Notes: a model not told the origin generated them from the letters alone. Positions 14,053 to 27,279 are shown, counted from the stretch's first letter. The stretch is 64,000 nt of DNA from Toxonevra muliebris (GCA_963691655.1 OY829326.1:94667235-94731234); one strand, 5' to 3'. Made by a program: numbers and translations.

Positions 14053-15267
14053 TTTTCCATTAATCATTTTAGCAAAAAAAAAAAAAAAAAATGGAAACTA
14101 TTCGCTATTATTCATTTAAGATGGCGGCTACCGGTTTCAAAAATTCACTTCTCGGACAAGTATTTTAAAAGGATAGATATGAAATTTGATTTGGCTTATG
14201 AACATTTTTAACATGGAAACCCGGCTATCCCTTTTAGAAATAAGTCAAAATCCCTCCGTTTGACTGGAAGGTTTCTTTATTTCAACGAAGGCTATTTTGA
14301 TCCTATCTTAGAGATATTTGGCATCTTGATAGCTGAAAAATAAAATTGGGCGGAAATAATCATTTCTTTTAAAAATAACAAGGTTCTGAAAATATCTTTA
14401 GTTTTATTATACCAAAATAGCCAAAAAAAAAGCAAATTTTAAACCCTCGTAATGTAAAAATTTGAAACGCCAGAACATGCAAAATTTTTTTGTGATTTTC
14501 ACTTTCAGAACCTTCTTTTTTATAGCAAAAGGCTATGGTACGATTTTGATATTCAGATAATGCTATTGAATTAAAAGATTCTTTAAAGCAATGAAAAGAC
14601 CTAAAAGCCTTCTCTTTTTGTCTGCAATCTCGGAAACTCCTGGCTGAGTTTTTCTAGGCTTGTAAACCGCAAATAGTCTTCATATTTTAAAAAGAAGAGA
14701 GCGACAACAGCACTGGCAGAACATACAACAACATATGGACATACAGCAGACTTTGACAATGTTAAAATCACGGTTGCCACTTTGGTACAATTCTACCAAA
14801 ACTGGCAAATTTTTTTCCCATTTTTCTGCGCTTGGTACATTGGCACATGTTTTTAAAATTTGGTACATTCTGTGGGCAAAGTTAGCTTTCATAGTAATCA
14901 GGAATTGTAAACATATTTTCAAAATACTTTACAAATTAGAAAATTGTTCAGACTTAGCAATTTTTTGGGCAAAAAGTAAGTTGTATTAAAAATGGAGTAG
15001 GCGAAATGTGGTTTGAAGAACTGACTAAATTTATGTTTCTGTTAATGAGACTTCCTCATAGCTCTGCTAATGTTGAAAGAAAATTTTTTTGACTTGAGTC
15101 TAATATTAATTAAGGAATAAATTAGGATTCAATTAAAGTTTTTAATAAAGTTATTTATTCGATATGGAAAAAATGGTACATTTTTTCCCCATTTGGTACA
15201 TTTTTTTTGTAAATATGGGTACAAAATAAAATGAGCAAGTGACAACCGTGGTTAAAATATTAGACAG

Positions 15268-15290
15268 AGAGAAGAGAGAGAGAGAGAGAA
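15268..15290. repeat. GA microsatellite
   Basis: AGAGAGAAGAGAGAGAGAGA-type run. A shorter one is at 31468-31484. Confidence 0.8.
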
Positions 15291-15833
15291 CAAGATACAA
15301 GCTGGAGAGTCTACGAATACAACATAAGAAAGACAAAATAATGAACAAGAAAGAAGACACAGACGACATAAGCGCTTCGTATGCTTTATGCTTATAATAA
15401 TCGAACAATTCTAACTTGACGGTGGTAAGAACCAAGTCTGCGATAGTACATATCTATGTAAAACAATTTGTGTGCAAAATGATATATTAAAATCTCCTTA
15501 GTAAGTCCAATTTTTTATGTTTTTCAGCCATATGTAATGTAACTAAAAATTCTACGTACAATTTTCTTTATTAAATAAAACAGATACACCTGAAGAAATT
15601 GAAAAATTAAGCGAAACGTTGGGTAATAGATGAAATGAACATTTTTTATTTGCATCAAAAACCTAATCGACTAATGAAGCCTACAAGCATTGCTTAAAAA
15701 ATTTTCAAATATAATAGTCGACAAATACCTATCAAATTTTTTTTATTTTTTTAAGTAAGTACTTACTAAAATTTCTTATTGCAGACATGTGGAAATTGTG
15801 TTTTGAAAATTTTCAAAATTGAATTATTGCATT

Positions 15834-15857
15834 TAGTACCGGGTCAAAATGAGTTAA
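15834..15857. repeat. 24-base exact dispersed repeat, copy 1
   Basis: Identical to 20026-20049. Its core is ACCGGGTCAAAATGAG and it ends in TTAA. A TTTCAAAATTG stretch precedes both copies. It may be the end of a TTAA-inserting element; the opposite end was not found. Confidence 0.55.
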
Positions 15858-17660
15858 TAATTGAAGATCGTGACACAAAATTTGAGTTCTTGTAAATTAC
15901 CATATTTGACACTTAACATCGATATCTGATGAGAGTTTAACCATCGACATCTTTGATAAAACTATAAACATAAAATTTTAAATTAAATTTAGAAACAAAG
16001 AATATAGAAATTGTTGGTTTCCTTGCAGCTGTTCTTTCTGCAAAACAGCAACTGTAGCCAATATAGGTTAAAGTTAAACGAATTAATGGCTTAATGAAAT
16101 GTACTAAATATTGCATGTACTTTTTATGGGTGTATGGAAGGGATTATTTCGAACAACAACCTGCCTGACATTTATCCATTTATCATCGATTAATTTAATT
16201 TTTCACTTTTATGTCACTGGCATGCGTCAAAAATGTAATTAATGTTCTTTTCTTGTTTATTTCACTTTAAGTTTTGAAGGCATTTTAACCTTAAATGTTG
16301 CGTATTATTGATGAGTGAAAATACAAAATAAGCAGAAAAATGGTAGATACTTATTTAGCAATTTACACAGCACGGTAAATATTCAATAAAATTATCAAGA
16401 TTTCAAGGTATTAAATTTATAAAATAAATATTTCTATATGCTTTAACAAGAAGATTTTTCACATTAGTTTTAAACATAGCGAAGCTTGGATTACAAATAT
16501 ATCAAGAAAAAGAGCTTATAAACTTAAGATCATATGAAGCAAACAATTAGATGTTTAAATTCCCATTCGAAAATCTTAAATTTGAAGGGAAAGGGGAGAC
16601 ATATAAAGGCTTTTAAGTATCTACCAAAATTAGACTTCAATAACTAATCTTACTTTAATTAATTATCAATACACAATTTTGGAAAATTTGTTTATGTAAT
16701 AATATTGAAAATATTAGAAATAGTTATATACATTTATGTATTTAAAGTCAACCTTCTTCAATAAATAATTTCATATTTCGTTTCCTTTTACAATTAAGTG
16801 GTAAAAGTTTAAGTGAAATTCTGATTAGTTACTCTACAGTCTAAAACATTGTCATAACTGTAATAAAAAACGAAAGTAAAATTCTTATCTGCATCGTAAA
16901 AGGATACAATTTCGCAATGAAATCCTTAGAAAGTGGAGGGTAATGTGTAAATGAATTAAATTAGAATTTAAGAAATTACGAGGGAAGCACTAAAGGATGC
17001 CACCTCAAGCTATTATTTTGTACAAATTAAAGATAAAAAGGAATTGGACATAAAAGGATTCCCTTATTCCCCTTATGAATTATACACAATACTTCGATAC
17101 ATACATTGTTTGAAATGGAAATGAGAAAACTAAGAAAATCAACATGAAAGCAGGAAAGAAGAATGGGATAATAAGACTAGGTCAGTGAACTTAATTACAA
17201 AGAAAAATTAAGAATGAATTTTAAGAGTTTTGTATGTCTGGTGTTTAGTGTTTTTTCGAACATAAGTCATCGAAAGATTATTTTACAAATTAAAGTTTTC
17301 TCTTGTTTAGTTTCATAATTTAATACTTTATAACATTTGTTGTCGCAAATAAATTATAAATTTTTTTTTGTATAAGATAAAATTACAGTAACATATTGCA
17401 GTTCTGTATTATGTCTTTATTATTTCATAGTCCAAATTCTTAAAAATACTGTAGACCATTTATGAAAATCATGGTAGATCTTAAAAATTTCCTTTCTTTC
17501 GAATGCGAATCGCTTCGCAATATCGAAAGAAACGCATGACGAAAGTCGAACAGGCGTAAACTTGTATTCCAATATTTCCACAAAATCTGAATGGGATTTC
17601 CAATTCCGATTACACAGCCACACAAAAAAAAATGTTTTTTTCGAATCCGGGGGCCAGGCC

Positions 17661-17945
17661 ATGTTTATTACATGTTTTTGAGGTTGCTGAATCTGAATCA
17701 GAGGTCCAAAAAATTCGAACACGTCAAAAATGTTCTTTTCCAATCTGGAGATCAAACTATGTTTACTATAAGTTTTTGGTGTCGCTGAGTCCGAATGCGA
17801 AGTCTAAAAAACCCCAGCACATCAGAGTTCTCACATAACCTCAAAGAACCTCATACATTTTTTTTAACCAGGGGGTCAGACCATGTTTATTATATGTTTT
17901 TGGGGTCGCTAAATCCGAGTCCGAGGTTCAAAAAACTCCAGCATG
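17661..17945. repeat. Degenerate tandem repeat, three units
   Basis: A core of ATGTTTATTA-like sequence, TTTTTG, GGTCGCTGAATCCGAATC-like sequence and AAAAAA begins at about 17661, 17759 and 17883 (spacings 98 and 124). Units share the core but diverge between. The origin is unknown. Confidence 0.7.
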
Positions 17946-19300
17946 TTAGGTTTTCGATTTAATTTACGCACGTAAATTATACCTGAATAACCGCATCCGT
18001 TTCAAAGTCCCTAAGTTGGTAAGAGCATTGTCCAATTAAAACGACAGCTTCAATCAAAATGGCAGCTTTTGTCACAATCATACGCCGAAAAGCTAGTTAA
18101 AAGTATGACCTCGCGTTATCGCGAAATCACTCAAAATTAAGGCAACTGGACACTATTATTGATATGTCACCGCATTGGACAATAAAAATGTTTAAAAATA
18201 ATGTGCGATATTTTTTTTTATAGGAGCATTTTTTGAAAGACTTAGGTCGTATACGCTCTTGTTGAAAAGACTGCATCATTATTGACAATTTCCAATGTCA
18301 TGGGAATAAGTTGTGGCTCAAATGCTACATCGAAAAAATTCACCTCAAGCGTCAGACAAAAGACTAGAAGAAGCTACACGTGAGAGAAGAATGCTACGAA
18401 GACAAAGGTGGATTGATTGATTAGGAAAAAACTATTGAAGATGAAAGTATTCTATATAAGTTAAAATGAAATGTTTATCTGTATGTAAATAATGAAAATG
18501 TTATGAAAGAAACGCTTTTAAAACTTGAAAAATGTTTCTCTCAAAATGTACCTACCTACTTTTTGAAACCGGTCACCACGATTTCTCGAAAAGTGTATGT
18601 GGAAAAGTAAATATGCTAAGAAATCTTACACCCTTATTTACAAATTAAAAATGGGGGTTTCGTTTTTTTTCTTGCTCTATAACTTCCGAAGCCTTAATTT
18701 TTTACTTGAGCTTTTAACAACCAGTATACCATATTTTTTCTTAAAGTAACTATTAAAAGGCCATTCAGTTTATGCAAGATCTATAAAACAAAAAATTATT
18801 ATATGTCTTTTTTCACCTTTTGAGCCGGGGGTCGGCCCTTAATTCTTATCGTTCCAACGTTTGATTAATCGAACAGCAACTTTGAAATTTCATCAAAAAT
18901 ACATTTATAAAGTTTTTCCAAAAATAAACGCTGTTTATTTCTTCTATGTATATACTGACTTTAAAATAGCATTTACATAATTTAAAAATATTGCATTTCA
19001 CTTGACTTCAAAGCCAGGAAAACAAATATGTATGTACACTTTTTTGGAAGGTGGTTTTGAAAATCAACAAAAAATAGCAAAATTAATTATTTTACATTTA
19101 ATGAGAATTTCGCCTCGATAAAATAACAAACTTGATGTAGAAATTATAACTTCACCGGCCCTTATATATTTTTAAAGGGTACAGCTGATCAAACTTTTGT
19201 TAAAAAATTTATGGAGAAATAAATAAAATTCAACAAAAGTGCAAATTTTCCACATTTCTCTATTTTTAGCTTATAATAACTTCTAATATACTGTGTTTAA

Positions 19301-19816
19301 CCCTCTAGTTCCCAAGCGTGTCTTTAGACAGCCTTCATCAAAACGGGTGTAACTACCACCACCTATAGTTTTTTGATGCTACATTTTAACATATCGTTAA
19401 TGGAATTTCCAAAGCTTTTAAAAAATGCATCAGTTATAAGTTATGATGCGTATTACAGAAGTTAGCGACAGTCAAAGTCAAAAATTGGTGAAAAATAGGG
19501 AAATTAATTATTTCGATTAAATTGGAGATATAAGTGAAAAAATAAATAAAATACTTCTCGTCATAGTAACCAGATAAAAAACTACCTGTGAGTAGCTAGA
19601 AATTTGAATTTTTTATGCAAAATATTTAATTACCTAAAACGAATTGATAAAAACTTTAATCCACAACAAATACTTTTAGGTATTCAACCTTTCCGGCTTC
19701 ATAAAACTAAAACCATAAAATTTTTTAGAGTTTTGACATAAGATATATGCTTTTTACATCAAAATTTCTCAATCCTAATTTTTTCTAAATCAATCAGAAA
19801 TCTGGGAACTAGAGGT
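19301..19816. mobile_element. piggyBac-like MITE, CCCTCTAGTTCCC family
   Basis: Exact TTAA flanks (19297-19300 and 19817-19820) bound 516 bases with ends CCCTCTAGTTCCCA and the inverse of ACCTCTAGTTCCCA. It is noncoding. The right end recurs, inverted, at 29433. Confidence 0.75.
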
Positions 19817-20025
19817 TTAAATACATCCCAAGAAATTCTTATGGCTCATGATGTGGCGTAGTTATTATTTTTATTTTTGTTTACACTTTATCACCTTATT
19901 TTCTTGGTGTAAGCTACAAACTACAAACTGCAAAATTCAGAAACAATTTTTTTAAATGCTAAATTACGTATTAAGACATATAAAAGTTGTGTGTTTGACC
20001 ATTTTCAAAATTGGATCTCGGTATC

Positions 20026-20049
20026 TAGTACCGGGTCAAAATGAGTTAA
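20026..20049. repeat. 24-base exact dispersed repeat, copy 2
   Basis: Identical to 15834-15857 and in the same orientation, about 4.2 kb apart. It lies shortly after the 19301 MITE. Confidence 0.55.
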
Positions 20050-20479
20050 GTAGAAATCGGTGCAACTATTTTAGGCTATTTAAAAGGTATTGAAAACTGC
20101 TTACGTAGTATATATTGGAACTATTAATACGAATGGAACTAGTTTTAAAAATCTATGATCTAGAGATAAAGGGTTAAATTTTGACTTATTTAAAAATTCA
20201 ATAGATCCGCCACCAATCCGCCACGTCAATAGCTATCAGATTTTATGTACAATTGCAAAAATTGAAATAAAAATAGATTCTGGGAGTGAGTTTTATCTGT
20301 AGAACGAGAAGAGGTTGAAAAAATTACAAATTCAGGAACACAAAAACCTAAAACCCAATGAGACGGAAGCGGGTTTTACAATACAAAAAATAAATTTCCG
20401 CCCAAAAATGTGATCTGCCACTCTTTACATACGGTATATTATGTTTTTTACATATTGAGGTAATCAGTGGGTAATGTAT

Positions 20480-21055
20480 AGTAGGGTGTAGCATTTTTCG
20501 AAAAAAAAAAAACATTAGCCAACCTTTGCAGAATGATACCGTGATCACGAATTAACCAAGGAAACGGTTTTTAAATGACGGTAACCACTGCCAGTATGAC
20601 AAAAAAGACTTTTTGGTGGCAAGTATGAAAGAAATTAGTGCGACAACGATTGAAAAAAATTTGGCAGAAATCAACCATTCCCATCATTAACTACAAAAGT
20701 ATTGTTAGCAAAATTCAAAAACTTCACAATGAGTACAGGAAGGCAATTTTATTTTGTTGCTATCAGAGAAAAATTTAAATTCAAAAATTGAAAAAAATCA
20801 ACATTTTCAAACTTTGAATGGTACTTTACCAATTTGGATCAAATATGGCTCAAAATTTATGGAATGCCATTTAAAATTCTTATAGGAAACTTTTTATGTT
20901 TTCCCTGACAAATATTAGAAAATTGATGATTTATTTATACTTGCCATTTAAAAACCGTTTCTTTGGTTAATTCGTGTTCACGGGATCATTCTTCAAAGGT
21001 TGTATCCATAGCCAACGCTCTTTTGTATATTTTCATATTTATGCTACACTCTAAT
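20480..21055. mobile_element. Foldback-type element
   Basis: The left arm, about 20480-20577, and the right arm, about 20947-21055, are inverted copies. The shared core includes CACGAATTAACCAA and AAACGGTTTTTAAATG at the inner end and GTGTAGCAT at the outer end. About 370 unrelated bases separate the arms. No coding region; the exact outer boundary is unclear. Confidence 0.65.
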
Positions 21056-22044
21056 TAATGTATAGTGTAATCACTTCACTTCTACTTTTCTTTTAAGGAA
21101 GCATTGAAGTGTTTATTTTTATGACCACCATTCCAGAACACATTAAGGTAATCAGGAATTAGTAAGGATAATTCCAGCAAGCTTCGATTAACGAAAGGGA
21201 AAACTCTATCCGACGCTCCTCCAATCTGGATGGTTATTTGTATGTCGAACTTTAGGATTTGCAAACTTTTTTCATTATCTCAAACTTTTGGAACATACGC
21301 CTAAGTCAAGAATTCATAACTCCAGTTCAATTTAACTATAAGTTGGAAGGTAATACGAAGGACTTTAACAAAAGTGAAAAATCTTCAAGAATATAAAATC
21401 CTTCGAAGTTATGCGATTATCTCATATTTGTTTTTTACTAACATAAGTATTTTCTAGGCTGAAATATAAGAATTAAGCACTAAAACTGTTAGAATAGACC
21501 CACAGTGTTTTTTTTTCTTAAATTTGAATGAAAATGTCACAAAATATTTTCAATTTTTTTTACGATGAAAAAATAACATTTCATTCCTATATAATTCGTA
21601 GATGCTGGTTTCAATGGTGCTGTTAGTTTTTCTCCGTCGTAATTGGTTTCTGATGTATCTGCGATCTGAATCTCGGTTTTTTCTTAAATTAAATTGCAGA
21701 TATCTGAAGTTACGCAGAGTAAACATTTTGTAATATATTTTACTAGCTAAATTATTATATAATATTTTTTAACTAAATATAAGAAAAAATATTTAATTTT
21801 ACTATCTTCTTCAAGTAGATTATTGAATTTTTTCGAAGAAGCTTTTTATTAAAAAATTCTAAGCACGTATTTTTGTATAACTCGAGAATAAAAACAAATA
21901 TAAATTCAATCGCAAAAATATATGATAATAAAGTTTCATCACAACACAATTGACCCTCGCATATTATGCAAAGCAAATGTTTATTACTGGTAACTGGTGG
22001 TAAGAATATTTCGTCCCATGTATGATAGAAGTAATTGAACTTAC

Positions 22045-22183
22045 CCAATATGGCGCGTAAATGACCCTCCAATGTTTGCAAAATAGTTTGCTTGACCTCC
22101 TTGACGGTTTTGCCCAGAAATTGCTCGCTTGCGGTGCCAAGTAATTCGTCAGCCTGATGATGAAAATAATACACGTTCATCAT
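22045..22183 (-). CDS. Flo2: Flotillin-2, next internal exon
   Basis: This exon follows the 27092-27279 exon of Flo-2 on the minus strand after an intron of 4.9 kb. It encodes an ADELLGTASEQFLGKTVKEV-type stretch, then a segment ending RAILG, the conserved SPFH-domain continuation of flotillin-2. The donor GTAAG begins at 22044 and splits a glycine codon, as the family alignment expects before TLTVEEV. The start is less certain. A strong acceptor CTGCAG ends at 22184 and gives ten extra residues, MMNVYYFHHQ; a second acceptor, CAG at 22156-22154, gives a direct junction to ADELLG. Both keep the frame. The exon for TLTVEEV onward is not in this window and should lie left of base 1. Confidence 0.93.
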
Positions 22184-23511
22184 CTGCAGGGTTGGGTTGG
22201 GTTTGTGAGGTTGATTGATGTTTGGGGTTTGATTATTTTTTTTTTTGGGATTTTTTTTTTTTTTTTTGGATTATTTGACATTTAGAAAATAGCAAAAAAG
22301 AGAGAAAAAAGAACAAAAGTAGAAAAGCGAAACATCAGTAATTTAAAATCATATTGTAAGTTTTAACAGAAACTAACTTTTAAATATTTCTTCTAAGTAA
22401 AATAATAAATTAAAATAATGACAACTGCACTTTGTGTGTTTGCGCTCTTTTTTGCATTTTGGTATTTTTTATTGATTAGTTGTTAATGGATTGACAGATG
22501 ACAACAAAATATGAATGTACAAATAACAGACAAATGGTTAAATGCATGTCCGATTAGATTAAATTTGAAATAGTTATGTAGTTTAATTTTAGTGTTTCGC
22601 TGTTTTTTTTTAACAGTTTGTTCAAAGACAATTACAAAGTGTGGAAGTACATATAATTTATTAGTGAAACGAATTGACTTGATTGACGAAGATTTGTACA
22701 CAAATGATGAGGTTTTTTTTTTTAATAAACAATTAAAAGAATGAGTTGAATTGAAGTAAGTATGGTAAATTTATATATGATATGATTAATTTATTTTAAA
22801 CATTAAAACATTATTCTAAAAAACAAAAAATGAAAATTATGAAGATAAATTGTGTCCATTTAAAATACATACAATTTCTACTGAGTTTACTATTGCAACA
22901 GCTACAAAATAAAAAGAACTGTACAAATTATGTATAAATTATACCATAGTCTCTAATATGGCTTTTGCATATTGAATTAACCCTGTTATACCTAACATTT
23001 AAATCAATTTTTTCCATGGACTTTTTTGACATAGCGCCAACAGGAATTTCGTAATACCTGAGCATCTTGTGTCTCACTGTAAAAAAAATAAAGTGAGATA
23101 AATACCAGCGATCCTAAAACATCTCGGACCACTGCATTTTTCCTTATGTCTGGCCGTGGGTATAAGAAAAATAAAATCCGTACAGTGTAAATTTGTTTCC
23201 GCACCCCTGCTCTAAGGGATCAATTTGGCTAAGGGCTCATTTGAAAGGGCATGGTTCAGCCTTTAATTTCTGATATTAGCAAAGTTCAGTTCTAAAATTT
23301 ATAAAAAATTGCCAAAAACTCTATTTTTAGGGGTTTCAACCGGCTTTTTTTTTCAAAAACATGATCCCAAATTCGTGTTCTACTACTAAAGAAGCAACAA
23401 TTCTGTAGTAACTAATTAAAGAAATTTAAGAGCTGCTTATGGTCGCAACAGTGGCACATACTGAAGGAAGCTATGCGGGCTGGAGCCCTTATAATGTTTA
23501 AAAATCTTTAT

Positions 23512-23930
23512 GATTTTTTATCTGAATTTTGGTCTAGTTTTTGGCGATAACATTGATCTGAATTTGGCAGAATCTGTTTAAATTTTGGTATGAATATGGA
23601 TCTAATGTTTGGTCTGAAATTTTGTCAGACTTTTGATCCGTGTTCTGGTATCAGACCAGAATTTTGGTTTGAATTTTTATCTAGCTTTTTATTTGATTTT
23701 TTGTCTAGCTCTTGATCTAATTTTAAGTCTAAATTTGGTTTGAATTTAGATCCAACTTTGGTGTGCGTTTTGATTTAATTTTGTTTTGAATTTCTCCCTG
23801 AATTTTGCTCTGACTTTTAGTTTGGTTTTTGGTCTAACTCTTGGCCTGAATTTTGTTTGAATTTGGTCTAAATTTTGATCCGACTATTGGTTTGATTTTT
23901 GGCCTAACTCTTTTGCAGTTCCTGTTTGAA
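23512..23930. repeat. T/G-rich degenerate 12-base repeat
   Basis: Dozens of imperfect copies of a TTTTGGTCTGAA-like unit in loose register. The same unit recurs at 25040-25490 and 30245-30420, and inverted at 44330-44510. Confidence 0.7.
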
Positions 23931-24079
23931 ATTCACATGTTAGACTTCGTGTTTCCGTGAATAATCTTAAATACACATGGGTTCACCTTTCTTTACTAGT
24001 CTCTCCGAGCTATCATCCATAAATATTAAGGACATAATCAGATTCATTATGGAATTCTCATGGTTCTCCATTCCGTAAA

Positions 24080-24495
24080 TGTGGGAGTCGCGCCGTACTG
24101 TGGTATCACTAATTATGTGCTTAAGTGCGCTATCAAGTAGAAGGGTGCCACTCAAACCTAACCTAGATGTGTTCGAGAGGAAGATACTCCGCAAGATCTA
24201 TGGTCCAATATACGGACGGCATGTACCGACTAAGATGGAACCATTAGCTGTACGCCGACATTGACGTAGTCAACGCCATAAAAATCGAGCGGCTTCCTTG
24301 GTTAGGCCATGTCGAGCGAATGGAAGAAAACGATCCGGCTAAGATGTTCTATTTGAGCCACAGTGGTGGAACGCGCAGAAGAAGACGACCGAATCTCCAA
24401 TGGAAAGATCAAGTACAGGAGGACCTGATTGAGCTTGAGCTTACCAACAGGCACAGGCGCGCGCATATCATAGGCAAATGTTGTAGTGCAAATTA
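24080..24495 (+). mobile_element. LINE remnant, C-terminal end
   Basis: Broken frames read VFERKILRKIYGP, then IERLPWLGHVERMEENDPAK, then RRRRPNLQWKDQVQEDL. This is the ending typical of non-LTR reverse-transcriptase polyproteins (ERKILR, GHVxRM and RRGRPxxxWxDxVxxDL blocks). At least two frame breaks. 5' truncated, as is usual for LINEs. Confidence 0.75.
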
Positions 24496-25039
24496 AGTAA
24501 ATATTTTATTGTTCTTAACTGTACGCCACTTTTATTTCTTTCGATGAAAGATAATAATAAAGTCATAATCAGGAATCTAGCTAAATTAACTTAAAAAGCT
24601 TCCGAGTTAATTATAACTAACATTTCACATTTATATTTACATTATTTCTTTTCAAATTATATTGATGGAATATAGTTACATAAAAAGTTTTTGTACAAAC
24701 GTGTATTTAGTAAAGTTTCTAAGTAACCGAAACTTTGAAGATCTGGATATCTTAAGCACAATTCGATCCCAGATACTAACTAAATGGATCCCGAATACAA
24801 GATATAGAGACACAAAAACTTAAAGTATTTGGCCTATGCGGATATCCAGACAGAGCTTAAATATGATAAATATGTAAATTAGTTATGTAAATCTTCCGTT
24901 CGACGCTACCATCACCAGAATAAAGAGCTGATAACGGTAAAGTGAGGGTTCTAATCTGAGAATACAAATTGGCAATCAGCAGTGACGGATCCTGAGGGGA
25001 GAATATGCAGGCTGCTGTTACTGTGATTTAAATTCTTTC

Positions 25040-25490
25040 TCTATTTAGTCTGAGTTTGGGTTAGAAATTTAGTTTGAATTTTGGCCTGAGTTTTGGTCTG
25101 TTTTCGGTCTAAGCTATGGTGTTTTTTGTAGTTTAATCTATAGTCTGACTTTTGAGCTGATTTTGGTATTTTTTCAGTCTAAGTTTGGGTTTCAGTTTTC
25201 GACTGATTTTGGTCTAAATTTTGGCCTGACTTAGGCCTAGTTTATGGTTTGAATTTTGAATTGATTTTTGATCTAGCTTTCAGTTTGATCTTCGGTCTGA
25301 ATTCTGGTTCAATTTTTGGTCACAATTCGATCTAGTTTTAGGTCTAAAATTGGTTTAAATCTTGAGATTTGGTCTAAATTTTGGAATGTTTTTTGGTTTA
25401 AATTTTGATTCAGTTTTTGGCCTAAATTTTGTTGAAAATTTTGATTAGAATTGGGTTTGGTTTTTGGTTTAGTTATTTATCTGATAACAC
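25040..25490. repeat. T/G-rich degenerate 12-base repeat, second tract
   Basis: Same TTTTGGTCTGAA-like unit as the tract at 23512, resuming after the LINE remnant and about 0.5 kb of other DNA. Confidence 0.7.
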
Positions 25491-27091
25491 AGTGTTTCAA
25501 ATGGTGAATGGATAACTTTGAAGAGTAATTCCGCTGATTCCGACCTTATACTCAAATTTTTTTTCTATCATGGCAAGGATCCTCGCTACGGAACCCCAAA
25601 ACGCATCATTTTGGTATATGTGTGATCAATATAAAAAAAAATTTTATTTTATTCATGGCTAAGAGAAAGTTATATATCATGAAAGAGGAGAGGAGAAAAA
25701 AGCTTCCAAATAAATCATAGATACGCCACTGAAGATGGGTGATTTTGAATGAAGACAGCTGAAAAAATTCTACATTCTACGTCTGTTCTAATGTACACAA
25801 TATATCAATACAACAGAACAGAAATAATATGAAATGATAACAAAACAAAAAAGGATAAATAAATTTATTAAAATAAAAAAAATTATAATGTAAAAAATTT
25901 AATAAAACATACCTCAATATCATTATTATAACCATTATTATAAAAATTTTTATTCTGTAAATGAAAACGCTCCAACAGTAATGACCGGAAAATAAATAAA
26001 AATGAAAAGGAATTTAATGAAATAATATTTATTCAATAATGAAAAGATAAAAACTTTAAAATAAATATAAGTATAATAAACTTAAAAAAAGCTTAAGCTA
26101 GTCAAATCATATACTTAATATCTATGTTCACTGGCTGAATTGCATGGGCTATGAACTGAAGATCTTACTCTCACTAGCCAAAAGATCTAGATAGCCGTAT
26201 AGTTAAAACTAACTTCTACTTAAATAGTGTGAGCAAGGAGTTTTAAAAATCAGATTTTGGGATGTACCTTGCAGCTTTGAAAACAATTAAATTATTACAA
26301 TACAAGACCGCAGAAGCAATATAGCTCGCTATATTTAAAACTCATATAGTTGTTTTTCTATTGATGTTCGTCAAGTGATAGTTTACATACAACAAACAAA
26401 AAAAAAAAAAAAAAAAAATACGACGTAATAATTTTTCTAAACTGTAGAATTTTTTTAAAATTACTTTAAAAAACATAAGGTTTTATTTAACTTGTAGTAG
26501 GATATAATAATTTTTTTTAACTGACATGATGATCACAGAACAACATTTATAGCACATCTTGATTGTGTGTGTTGAAAAAACGAAAAATGATTTTTGGATG
26601 ATTGAAATTGAAAAAAAAAAAAAGATTACAATTATTTGTTGTAATTGAAACTTACTTTTTTCTTTCTATTTTTTCTAGCTTTTTTACGCTACACGATTTT
26701 GGTTTTTATTGTACAATAATATTGAAAAGAAATTTCATTAATAATATATACTATAAAAAATATTCATTTAAAAATTTTAAATTAAAATAATTAACACTTA
26801 TTTGTATGTATTTGAATTTATAAATTCTAGCATGCCACATTCTGTTTCTTTTCATTTTATTCTGCAAAAACACTCTAACCTAGAAAATGACTCAATATAT
26901 ATATATCAATTAGTTTCAAATAATAATATTCAATTTTTGGTCAAAATTATTAAAATTTTTGAAATCAATTTTAATTTCTAAATAAGCACTACAAATTATA
27001 AAAACAAAAAAATTTTTTATCATATCTTTTTGAAGCCATATCTCTAAATGAAAAATAATTAGCGTAAATAATTGAGTTTAATTTTGGTTAC

Positions 27092-27279
27092 CTTCATGAT
27101 TTTACATTGCGCCACACCAGTCACAGTAAGCGGAACACCCTGTGCCGTTTCAACATTCTCACACATCGGATTTAGTGTCATCACCTCCAAGGACAGACGT
27201 TGCACATCGGTAACCAGCCACCAGGCCCATGCCCATCCACCGACAATTGTACGCTTTTTGGTAGAACCACAGCAGCCAC
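27092..27279 (-). CDS. Flo2: Flotillin-2, internal exon (N-terminal SPFH region)
   Basis: This 188-base exon encodes GCCGSTKKRTIVGGWAWAWW and continues through TDVQRLSLEVMTLNPMCE to a last residue pattern CKIMK. That is the near-invariant N-terminal stretch of insect flotillin-2, a membrane-raft scaffold protein of the SPFH/prohibitin-like family that lies on the cytoplasmic face of membranes; the Gly-Cys-Cys is the family's acylation region. Reading the minus strand, the acceptor AG is at 27281-27280 and the donor GT at 27091-27090. The exon starts with two bases of a split glycine codon and ends on a complete codon. The methionine-glycine first exon expected upstream was not found, so it may be small or lie beyond 64000. 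No frame break is seen. Identification is by remembered family sequence; a protein search would confirm it. Confidence 0.95.

Larger units (their letters stand above)
1..22044 (-). other. Flo2: Flo-2 intron (left part)
   Basis: No exon of flotillin-2 after RAILG is recognisable on the minus strand here, so these 22 kb are taken as intron running out of the left edge. The open frames are short, AT-rich and have no family resemblance. The sequence holds the mobile elements and repeats listed separately (4279, 5117, 5800, 13250, 13739, 17661, 19301, 20480). This is an inference from absence: a very small exon could have been missed. Confidence 0.7.
22184..27091 (-). other. Flo2: Flo-2 intron between the two recognised exons
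   Basis: The donor at 27091-27090 and the acceptor at 22186-22184 bound this intron. It contains a LINE remnant (24080-24495) between two T/G-rich degenerate repeat tracts, a poly-T run near 22229-22270 and an A run near 26397. No other coding potential was seen. Its phase is 0 at both ends. Confidence 0.85.

Noticed and set aside
21773..22044. Extension of the flotillin frame past RAILG
   Set aside because: A donor GTAAGT stands exactly where the family alignment leaves; the following residues do not match flotillin.
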